Shown: positions 1 through 4,915 of the stretch, in pieces
Layout: the number at the start of each line of letters is the position of its first letter
Numbering within the stretch: the first letter of the stretch is position 1
Assembly (NCBI GenBank): GCA_030612225.1
Contig: JAUWOH010000253.1
Coordinates: 1-5,128, forward strand
From: Desulfobacteraceae bacterium
GTDB lineage: Bacteria > Desulfobacterota > Desulfobacteria > Desulfobacterales > JAUWMJ01
Direction: 5' to 3'
DNA: 5,128 nt
Notes under the pieces: generated by a model
Told to the model about the DNA's origin: nothing
The model's database searches: none
Seen by the model: the letters and a program-made list of their open reading frames with translations, nothing else
Made by a program: the position numbers and the translations under genes

Positions 1-179
1 GAAGGATTTAAAAAAAGCTTGAATTTTTTTGCTCCCCTGGCATCAACAAAGGTATTGTTAAAAGTTAATTCCACCTTTTTTAAAATTTTAACATTTTTAT
101 CCATTAATATAAAATGGTAATTTAAGGCTGCAAAAAACAAAGCTCCGGTAATGATAAGTATTAACAGCGCTTTTTTCAT
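1..179 (-). CDS. Small membrane-anchored hypothetical protein (5' part only; runs off the left edge)
   Basis: The frame starts at an ATG (177-179) preceded by AGGAGAG five bases upstream, a good Shine-Dalgarno. It stays open for 59 codons to the window edge. The N-terminus is MKKALLILIITGALFFAALN, a lysine-charged start followed by a hydrophobic stretch of about 20 residues (roughly 4-26). This suggests a single membrane anchor or uncleaved signal, since no clear signal-peptidase site or lipobox cysteine is visible. The part after it (residues 27-59) is lysine-rich and includes the phrase NTFVDARGAKKFKLFLNP. The pattern reminds me of short conserved hypothetical proteins in sulfate-reducing deltaproteobacteria, but I cannot name a family. 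It lies 90 bases downstream of the 164-residue gene on the same strand and could share its transcript. The real length is unknown. Confidence 0.72.
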   Translation of the reverse strand, partial: MKKALLILIITGALFFAALNYHFILMDKNVKILKKVELTFNNTFVDARGAKKFKLFLNP

Positions 180-269
180 TTGAGCTCTCCTTGAAAACAA
201 ACAGGTAAGCGAGCTTGCAAGACTCCGAAATAACGGCGCAATCTATGTAAACTTATTTTTGATCGAGCA

Positions 270-764
270 CTAAATCAGGCTTTCCAGGCTAAGGTCAGGG
301 TCTTTTTTATCGAATCCTTCATCGGATGCCAATGATTCAAAAAAGATTTCTATGATATCTTTTTGAACAACAAATTTATCTTTTAATAATTGTTTGAATT
401 CTTCATAACCAGGCTTGTTGAAAAGCCGGTCGATTTCAGATGCTTTTTTATTCAGTTGGTTGCAGTATTTTTCTCTAACAGTTTTGGGTGTTGTTCCTTT
501 TGCCTTGGCAACCCAGTTGGTTGCCTGTATTCTTGAAAGCCCGTTTATTTCCATTTCAAATAAAACTTCAAAAATCTGTGATAATGCATTTGGTACACCC
601 TTGATAGTAATACAGGTCTTCTGTCCGGCATTAGGACTTTTCTTTTTGGGTTGGCCGAAAAGGAGCCGGCTTAAAACGGAGTTTGGAGTATCAATAAACG
701 GTTCGGCAAAGTTTTTTAAGTGATTCCAGACCTTGTCGTCTATTTCAATCCGATGCATTGTCAT
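270..764 (-). CDS. SeqA-N/ribbon-helix-helix-like small DNA-binding protein, function unknown
   Basis: This is a 164-residue cytoplasmic protein without membrane segments. Residues 4-36 (HRIEIDDKVWNHL, then AEPFIDTPNSVLSRLLFG) match the form of the SeqA N-terminal/ribbon-helix-helix-like module: a short beta strand, two helices and a 'TPNSVLRRLL'-type second helix. Such modules dimerise or bind DNA. Residues 38-47 are a basic linker (PKKKSPNAGQ). Residues 50-124 are mainly helical and include GLSRIQATNWVAKAKGTTPK followed by TVREKYCNQL. This resembles a helix-turn-helix-like 'G-V-S-x-Q-T-V-x-D-K-x-x-R-Q-L' element seen in some restriction-linked and regulator proteins. The tail is acidic (DKKDPDLSLESLI). 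The ATG at 762-764 is chosen because GGAGC lies six bases upstream; a second Met at residue 3 is less well placed. A strong promoter directly upstream suggests independent transcription. A regulator or nuclease-accessory role is inference only. Confidence 0.8.
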   Translation of the reverse strand: MTMHRIEIDDKVWNHLKNFAEPFIDTPNSVLSRLLFGQPKKKSPNAGQKTCITIKGVPNALSQIFEVLFEMEINGLSRIQATNWVAKAKGTTPKTVREKYCNQLNKKASEIDRLFNKPGYEEFKQLLKDKFVVQKDIIEIFFESLASDEGFDKKDPDLSLESLI

Positions 765-784
765 TTCAAAGCTCCTGCTGATTA

Positions 785-798
785 TAATTACGTTATTA
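785..798. promoter_or_regulatory. Candidate operator palindrome over the -10 of the 164-aa gene
   Basis: The 14-base sequence TAATTACGTTATTA is a palindrome except for one mismatched pair (positions 789 and 794). It overlaps the -10 hexamer and the expected transcription start of the downstream small DNA-binding-like gene. That placement suits a repressor site, possibly autoregulatory. AT-rich DNA gives such palindromes by chance fairly often, so this is only a candidate. Confidence 0.3.
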
Positions 799-823
799 CA
801 CGAAAATTTTTCTAATATGTCAA
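795..823 (-). promoter_or_regulatory. Sigma70-type promoter for the 164-aa gene
   Basis: Read on the minus strand there is a perfect -35 TTGACA (818-823), a 17-base spacer and a -10 TGTAAT (795-800), one base off consensus. Transcription would start near 787-789, giving a leader of about 25 bases with the GGAGC ribosome site. This is the best promoter match in the window and explains how the gene can be expressed apart from lysC. Confidence 0.6.
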
Positions 824-945
824 GTGCTTTATCATCATTGTTGACATTTCCTGCAACTTAGGGTTTGGTTTGTGGGCTAGATATTGTGGCTTACTGTTTA
901 CTATAGAAAACAATATCTCTTTTCGACGGTTTTTTAGCGGATCAA

Positions 946-1041
946 TCAAAATGTGAAAATAGATCTGTAAATAATGATTCCCAGAATAATTACTCCCAGC
1001 AGAAGGGAAAATATCAGTTGATCGGTATTAAATCTTTTCAA
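946..1041 (-). CDS. Possible 31-residue single-helix membrane peptide
   Basis: A minus-strand frame reads from a TTG at 1039-1041 to a TGA at 946-948: (M)KRFNTDQLIFSLLLGV, then IILGIIIYRSIFTF. It has the layout of a genuine one-pass small protein: a short basic and polar N-terminus, a run of about 17 hydrophobic residues from LIFSLLLG to GIII, then a YR cap. Against it are a non-ATG start, no clear Shine-Dalgarno and a position directly after a terminator-like hairpin. There is no ATG in the frame after the preceding TAA (MVSGIE then stop lies just upstream in the same frame). It could be a real leaderless or read-through small ORF, a decayed gene, or chance. I know of no assigned function. 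Confidence 0.3.
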   Translation of the reverse strand: MKRFNTDQLIFSLLLGVIILGIIIYRSIFTF

Positions 1042-1064
1042 AATTAAAACCAGCTTGCCGGTTT
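1041..1064 (-). terminator. Candidate rho-independent terminator ~210 bases after lysC
   Basis: On the minus strand AAACCGGC and GCTGGTTT can pair over eight positions, with one G-U pair and the innermost pair probably open to give a CAAG loop. This is followed by TAATTTTG, so the U-tract is interrupted (UUUU-AA-UUUU counting the stem end). It is a moderate terminator for the lysC transcript. It could instead be a repeat arm. Confidence 0.4.
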
Positions 1065-1270
1065 ATTCAATGCCTGAAACCATATCCTTTAATCACTTTA
1101 AACCTAGTGTATCCGACAGCCCTTTCTATGGGTAAATCAATGCTACGTCCTTCCACGTATAACAGGATCTTCGATGGCCGTAAATTTTTTATTTTTACCT
1201 TCTTCCTTCTTCGCCTGCGGTTACGCAGGACAAGCCCTTTGTGCCTTCTGCCTTTCCTCTTTCTATCCTT
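1065..1270. other. Gene-free stretch downstream of lysC, repeat-like
   Basis: No gene is supported here. Two hairpins are visible: 1214-1229 (listed separately) and TACGT/ACGTA at 1144-1159. The lysC frame stays open for 67 sense codons after its TAA, down to a TGA at 1067-1069. The conceptual product has a very basic stretch (RNRRRRRKK) and no start codon with a ribosome site. CTTTGTGCCT at 1237-1246 is the reverse complement of AGGCACAAAG at 2851-2860, inside the palindrome that ends tsaE, so the two places share a repeat family. I see no RNA gene. Confidence 0.45.
1214..1229. repeat. Perfect hairpin CCTGCG-GTTA-CGCAGG
   Basis: The stem is 6 bp and G+C-rich, with a four-base loop, about 42 bases past the lysC stop. 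On the minus strand it is followed by CGAAGAAGG rather than a T-run, so it is not a standard terminator. It could stabilise the 3' end of the lysC mRNA. Its sharp contrast with the AT-rich surroundings suggests a dispersed palindromic repeat. Confidence 0.5.
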
Positions 1271-2488
1271 TTAGTCCTTATCCAATCCGAATGCGGTGTG
1301 AAGAACACGAACTGCAAGTTCAGTGTATTTTTCTTCGATAATGCAGGAAATCCTGATTTCAGATGTGCTGATCATTATGATGTTGATATTCTCTTTGGCC
1401 AGCGTGTGAAACATAATGGATGCAACTCCTGAATGGTTTTTCATTCCTACGCCGATTACAGAAACCTTTGCAATATTTTTATCTCCGAAAACATCCTGGG
1501 CTCCAATTTCTCCAGCAACCTTTTTTTCTACTTCCAGTGCTTTTACAAAATCTGCTTTAGGAACGGTAAATGTGAGATCTGTCTGCCCGCCGGCCCGGGT
1601 ATTTTGGATAATCATATCGACAAGAATGCCGGATTCAGAAATCGGTGTGAAAATTTTTGCTGCAACTCCAGGTTGATCCGGGACTTTTTTTAAAGTTATG
1701 CGGGCTTCATCTTTGTTATGTGTAACAGCCGATACAACAAGTTGTTCCATACCGGAATCTTCATCAACAACCATGGTTCCCTCCTCTTCGTTAAATGATG
1801 ATCTTACATGCAAGGGGATTCTGTATTTTTTTGCAAAACCGACAGATCGGATTTGAAGAACTTTAGCGCCAAGGCTTGCCATATTAAGCATTTCATCATA
1901 GGAAATTTCTTTTATTTTCCTTGCCTTTTTGCAGATATTGGGATCAGCGGTATAGATTCCATCGACATCCGTATAGATTTCGCAAATGTCAGCTTTTATT
2001 GCTGCTGCAATGGCTACAGCAGATGTATCTGAACCGCCACGACCGAGTGTTGTTATATTACCTTGAGTGTCACATCCCTGGAAACCGGCTACTACGACAA
2101 TCTTTCGTTTTTTAATCATGTCCTTAATCCGGTTTGCACCAATTTCGAGGATTCGGGCATTCCCAAAGGTATGATCAGTTACAACTTCAGCCTGGTATCC
2201 AAGCATGGACAGGGCAGGATATTTCATAGACTGGAGCATAATCGATAAAAGTGCTGCAGTAGTCTGCTCGCCGGTAGCAAGAAGCACATCAAGCTCACGT
2301 TTATTCGGTGCAGGGGTGACTTTATTTGCCATTTCAATCAAGTTGTCGGTGGTGCCTGCCATGGCTGAGAGAATGACGACCACATTATTTTTCTGATCAT
2401 AGGTGTTTGCGACCCGTTTTGCTACATTACGAATGCAGTCAATGTCAGCGACAGATGTGCCACCGAATTTCTGGACAATTAAACCCAT
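1271..2488 (-). CDS. lysC: Aspartate kinase (aspartokinase), lysine/threonine-sensitive type
   Basis: Aspartate kinase phosphorylates L-aspartate with ATP to 4-phospho-L-aspartate, the first step to lysine/diaminopimelate, threonine and methionine, in the cytoplasm. The length of 405 residues is normal for the monofunctional form. The kinase domain (about 1-245) shows KFGGTSV (7-13), the GEQ of the aspartate site (73-75), GFQG (135-138), GRGGSDTSA (149-157) and TDVDGIYTADP (173-183). Two C-terminal ACT domains follow, starting near DQPGVAAKIF (271-280) and KVSVIGVGM (341-349). The ISTSEI motif (373-378) is part of the effector-binding site, so end-product feedback inhibition is expected. The ATG is firmly set by GAGGAGG five bases upstream. 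No lysine riboswitch is visible in the leader. It is third in the leftward order nnr, tsaE, lysC but is separated from tsaE by 392 bases that carry palindromes and its own promoter candidate. Confidence 0.97.
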   Translation of the reverse strand: MGLIVQKFGGTSVADIDCIRNVAKRVANTYDQKNNVVVILSAMAGTTDNLIEMANKVTPAPNKRELDVLLATGEQTTAALLSIMLQSMKYPALSMLGYQAEVVTDHTFGNARILEIGANRIKDMIKKRKIVVVAGFQGCDTQGNITTLGRGGSDTSAVAIAAAIKADICEIYTDVDGIYTADPNICKKARKIKEISYDEMLNMASLGAKVLQIRSVGFAKKYRIPLHVRSSFNEEEGTMVVDEDSGMEQLVVSAVTHNKDEARITLKKVPDQPGVAAKIFTPISESGILVDMIIQNTRAGGQTDLTFTVPKADFVKALEVEKKVAGEIGAQDVFGDKNIAKVSVIGVGMKNHSGVASIMFHTLAKENINIIMISTSEIRISCIIEEKYTELAVRVLHTAFGLDKD

Positions 2489-2493
2489 TTATT

Positions 2494-2500
2494 CCTCCTC
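2494..2500 (-). promoter_or_regulatory. Strong lysC Shine-Dalgarno, touching a repeat end
   Basis: GAGGAGG lies five bases before the lysC ATG, a near-perfect ribosome site. Its first GAG (2498-2500) is also the end of the large inverted repeat (CTTGAG), so the element abuts the translation signal exactly. Confidence 0.85.
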
Positions 2501-2789
2501 AAGTTTCGCATCCCTGATTTCAGTTACTGTAAAGACGGTAAGGGTTAAAAATAACATTTTTAAAGCGAAATCATTTGCTTATATTTTGTAACAAACACCC
2601 AATGGGTTATACAATAGGATCAGGCGCAAACAAGATATAACATATTGGATTGAATAAGGTATCAAGCATCAATTTTATATTTATTGATTGGCGCCGTTGT
2701 TAAAATCACCGGCAGTATATTTCGCTTTAATTTATTTTTAGCCCTTGCCGTCTATGGCTTTGGATAAACTGAAGGGTGCGAAACTTGAG
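2498..2789. repeat. 292-bp imperfect inverted repeat (MITE-like) upstream of lysC
   Basis: Three matched blocks appear in the same order on both arms in opposite orientation. CTCAAGTTTCGCA at 2498-2510 pairs exactly with TGCGAAACTTGAG at 2777-2789. The block 2534-2554 pairs with 2732-2752 at 19 of 21 positions. TTAAAGCGAAAT at 2560-2571 pairs exactly with ATTTCGCTTTAA at 2719-2730. All share one symmetry centre near 2643-2645, and small indels lie between blocks. The arms are about 75-100 bases long around a central ~90 bases. There is no transposase, so this is a non-autonomous or structural element, not an IS. As RNA, the arms would pair across the whole lysC leader if transcription came from tsaE. 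Confidence 0.75.
2606..2633 (-). promoter_or_regulatory. lysC: Candidate lysC promoter in the loop of the inverted repeat
   Basis: On the minus strand TTGTTT (2628-2633), a 16-base spacer and TATAAC (2606-2611) form a reasonable sigma70-type promoter. The leader would be about 110 bases. It sits in the unpaired centre of the 292-bp inverted repeat, so the element may have supplied lysC with its own promoter. It is a sequence match only. Confidence 0.35.
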
Positions 2790-2826
2790 TTCCTCTTATT
2801 ATATCGTTGTATATTCCAATTTTTAT

Positions 2827-2918
2827 AACAGTTCAGCCACCAAGGCCCAAAGGCACAAAGAAAAGATATGAATTATATTATCATCGTAGTGTCTTCGTAA
2901 CTTTGTGGCTGAACTGTT
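2827..2918. repeat. 92-bp palindromic element overlapping the tsaE 3' end
   Basis: AACAGTTCAGCCAC (2827-2840) is the exact reverse complement of GTGGCTGAACTGTT (2905-2918). Inside, the arms continue as imperfect purine-rich sequence (for example AGGCACAAAG at 2851-2860 against AAGACAC-type sequence in the other arm). The right arm runs into tsaE and encodes its last residues. No T-run follows on the minus strand, so it is not a classical terminator, though the fold could still protect or end the mRNA. Confidence 0.7.
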
Positions 2919-3369
2919 TCAATTTATTTATCAAATTAGTACTTTCTGGTCCTATGGCAGAAATGCTGATTATCCTCGATTCATCGCCTAATATCTTAAA
3001 TTTCATATCTATATAATCAGAAGTGAAATCATCCGGGAGTCTATCCGCCCATTCAATTGCTGTTACATTACTGCTGTCAAGTATTTCGTAAAGACCTAAT
3101 TCCTCTAAATCATAAGGATTTTCTATACGATAAAGATCGACATGAAACAAGCGACAGCGGCCAGGATATTCATTTATCAAAGTAAAGGTCGGGCTGGTTA
3201 CATAATATTTTTCAGAAACGTCAAGACCCTTTGCAAGTCCCTGGACGAACGAAGTTTTTCCGCTGCCGAGGTCACCTGTCAGAGCAAAAGTAGCACCCGC
3301 ATTGAGCATTTCGCCGATATCTTTTCCTAAAGCCTGTGTTTCGCCAAGGGAATGTGTTGTCAGTTTCAT
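2881..3369 (-). CDS. tsaE: tRNA threonylcarbamoyladenosine biosynthesis ATPase TsaE
   Basis: TsaE is the ATPase that works with TsaB and TsaD in transferring the threonylcarbamoyl group to A37 of ANN-decoding tRNAs (t6A), in the cytoplasm. The length of 162 residues is usual for the family. Visible motifs are the Walker A loop GDLGSGKTS (32-40), the switch-like SPTFTLINEY (59-68), HVDLYRI (76-82) and EWADRLPD (106-113), all in family order. The ATG at 3367-3369 begins MKLTTHSLGETQALG, a normal N-terminus, but the sequence before it (TGAGTTACAA) has only a weak Shine-Dalgarno and belongs to the upstream inverted-repeat element. The last 11 residues (QFSHKVTKTLR, 152-162) are encoded by one arm of the 92-bp palindrome and are probably not ancestral. 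They lie after the conserved fold, so the protein should work. Confidence 0.95.
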   Translation of the reverse strand: MKLTTHSLGETQALGKDIGEMLNAGATFALTGDLGSGKTSFVQGLAKGLDVSEKYYVTSPTFTLINEYPGRCRLFHVDLYRIENPYDLEELGLYEILDSSNVTAIEWADRLPDDFTSDYIDMKFKILGDESRIISISAIGPESTNLINKLKQFSHKVTKTLR

Positions 3370-3372
3370 TTG

Positions 3373-3600
3373 TAACTCAGGTTGTCAGGTTCATAGTTCA
3401 CGGTTGGTCGCCTTGTGCTCCTCATATTTACGGTAAACTTTTCGAGCCAATTCACTCCTGTCTGTGCGACGGCAGACAGGTGCCGGTTTCCATACCTCAA
3501 AATGTTAAATGATTACCTTCCCGCAATGCTCTCGCTTGCGAGGCTGGCTGGTCGCTTTCTAACCTTGAACCGTGAACCATTGAACTGTGAACCTGAGTTA
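3373..3600. repeat. 228-bp element with inverted ends filling the nnr-tsaE gap
   Basis: TAACTCAGGTT (3373-3383) is the exact reverse complement of the right end (3590-3600). Further in, GTTCACGGTT (3396-3405) pairs exactly with AACCGTGAAC (3568-3577). The right end carries four GAAC units at 3567, 3574, 3582 and 3589, spaced 7, 8 and 7 bases; the left end has the complementary GTTC at 3389 and 3396, 7 bases apart. The interior has no good ORF and holds two smaller hairpins: 3457-3480, and CTCGC-TT-GCGAG at 3531-3542. The element fills the gap almost exactly, from 3 bases before the tsaE ATG to 3 bases after the nnr stop. Confidence 0.7.
3457..3480. repeat. Perfect 8-bp hairpin CCTGTCTG/CAGACAGG
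   Basis: Eight-base arms surround an eight-base spacer (TGCGACGG). It is nested inside the 228-bp element and has the look of a dispersed palindromic repeat. No T-run follows on either strand, so it is not a standard terminator. Confidence 0.55.
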
Positions 3601-3603
3601 CTT

Positions 3604-4911
3604 TCATTCAGCAATCAATTTGATTTGTGCGGGAATTTCGTTCATTACTTCAGTTGCCAGATAACCTACAGGCCCGATTTTTTCTGCAAGCTTGTCAGCA
3701 GCTGCACCGTGAAGGTATACACCTGTATGAGCGGCTGATTCAGGAGAAAAATCCTGGGCAACAAGGCCTGCTATTATTCCGGTAAGAACATCCCCCATTC
3801 CGCCGGACGCCATTCCTGGATTTCCGGTGGGGTTAATAAATATATTGCCTTCAGGGTGGGCAATTATAGTTTTTGCGCCTTTTAATATAATATGAACATT
3901 AAATTTTTCTGCAAATTTCCGTGCACAGGTTATGCGGTCTTTCTGGACTGAACCGGTGGTTGAATCCATAAGTCTGGCCATTTCTCCGGGATGTGGCGTT
4001 AAAATTAAAGGGGCCTTTGCTTTTTTTAATATTTCAGTACTGTCCGCTATATTATTCAGTCCGTCCGCATCAATGACAATAGTTACCGGGCTTTCCTTTA
4101 TTATTCGATGAACGAGTTTTTTTGTTTCAGCAGCTTTTCCAAGACCTGGACCTATTGCAAGGCATTTTTTTCCGGAAAGCAGATCCATAATCTTATTAAA
4201 TGATGATTCGCCGATAATTCCGGTTTTAGTTTCAGGCAGGGGGTAGGTCATGGTTTCAAGAGCTTGTGTTTCTATCACAGGGTTTAAGCTTTCCGGTATG
4301 GCAAGTGTTACAAGGCCGGCACCTGCACGCATGGCAGACATGGCCGTCATTGCAGCTGCTCCTGTTTTACCCGGAGAACCTGAAACAACCAGAACATGAC
4401 CGGTAGTGCCCTTGTGAGCATCAGGAATTCTGGGTCTAAAAGCGGTACGAATTATTTTTGGTGTCAGGAGATGTTGTTTTGGTCTGATATTTTTTGCGAT
4501 ATGGTCAGGGATTCCGATATCGATTATCTCAAGATGTCCTGTGTACTCAGCACCCGGAAAGAGTATATGGCCTGTTTTGGCAAATGCAAATGTAGCAGTG
4601 GCTTGCGCACGGATACACGAGCCACAAACCTGGCCTGTATCAGAATTTAAGCCGGACGGAATATCTACCGAAAAAACAGGCCTGCTAAGGGCGTTTATAA
4701 ATTCAATTATCTTCTTAAAATATCCCTTTACATCTGATTTTAATCCGGTTCCGAGTATGGCATCGATCCAGATTTCCTGATGGAGCATACCTGTTTTATG
4801 AGTCAAAAAAGATTGCTCATCTGGGATTTCAACAACAGGAACCTTAAGAGGTGCCATAAGCTTAAGGTTTGCCGCAGCATCTCCTTTAACCATAGCACTT
4901 TCTGCAAGAAC
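3604..4911 (-). CDS. nnr: Bifunctional NAD(P)HX epimerase/dehydratase, N-terminus missing at the junction
   Basis: Nnr repairs hydrated NADH/NADPH: the N-terminal YjeF_N domain epimerises R- and S-NAD(P)HX, and the C-terminal ADP-dependent dehydratase restores NAD(P)H. Numbering from a conceptual GTG at 5005-5007, genuine Nnr sequence begins near residue 33 (VLAESAMVKGDAAANL). The epimerase half keeps DAILGTG (82-88) and VDIPSGLN (114-121). The dehydratase half is complete: GHVLVVSGS (203-211), GPGLG (286-290), DADGLN (313-318), LTPHPGEMARL (336-346) and NPTGNPGMASGGMGDVLTG (392-410). About 435 native residues remain of a usual ~500-530. The missing part includes the GNGGDG-type nucleotide loop of the epimerase. 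Residues 1-32 of the open frame are only the antisense of the RNase R coding strand, so I do not accept the GTG start. If the break is real in the genome, the epimerase is dead; if it is an assembly join, the gene is simply incomplete here. Confidence 0.92.
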   Translation of the reverse strand, partial: VLAESAMVKGDAAANLKLMAPLKVPVVEIPDEQSFLTHKTGMLHQEIWIDAILGTGLKSDVKGYFKKIIEFINALSRPVFSVDIPSGLNSDTGQVCGSCIRAQATATFAFAKTGHILFPGAEYTGHLEIIDIGIPDHIAKNIRPKQHLLTPKIIRTAFRPRIPDAHKGTTGHVLVVSGSPGKTGAAAMTAMSAMRAGAGLVTLAIPESLNPVIETQALETMTYPLPETKTGIIGESSFNKIMDLLSGKKCLAIGPGLGKAAETKKLVHRIIKESPVTIVIDADGLNNIADSTEILKKAKAPLILTPHPGEMARLMDSTTGSVQKDRITCARKFAEKFNVHIILKGAKTIIAHPEGNIFINPTGNPGMASGGMGDVLTGIIAGLVAQDFSPESAAHTGVYLHGAAADKLAEKIGPVGYLATEVMNEIPAQIKLIAE

Positions 4912-4915
4912 CGAA
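4900..4915. other. Junction between two unrelated sequences (nnr and rnr head to head)
   Basis: Leftward from here the minus strand encodes Nnr from its middle. Rightward the plus strand encodes RNase R from its C-terminal third. Neither gene has its N-terminal part. G+C rises to about 55% (121 of 218 bases by hand count, 4911-5128), against 33% and 47% in two sampled 60-base rows of nnr. The 8 bases around 4904-4911 (GCAAGAAC) can be read in either gene, so the exact breakpoint is uncertain by about ten bases. Confidence 0.75.

Noticed and set aside
1214..1229. Rho-independent terminator for lysC
   Set aside because: The hairpin is perfect but is followed by a purine run, not U residues. 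The candidate at 1041-1064 is better.
1740..1770. Internal start in lysC for a separate regulatory (beta) subunit, at Met247
   Set aside because: The Met is in frame before the ACT domains, but the sequence before it (GATTCCGGT) has no usable Shine-Dalgarno.
2489..2640. Lysine riboswitch (L-box) upstream of lysC
   Set aside because: The proposed leader is only ~110 bases and shows no L-box core. Its structure is explained by the inverted repeat.
2798..2803. Perfect TATAAT on the minus strand as a second lysC promoter
   Set aside because: No acceptable -35 lies 16-18 bases upstream (the sequence there is TAAAAA-like), and AT-rich DNA yields this hexamer often.
3561..3600. CRISPR-like array from the repeated GAAC units
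   Set aside because: The units are 4-7 bases with no unique spacers of 25-40 bases. This is a phased short repeat at an element end.
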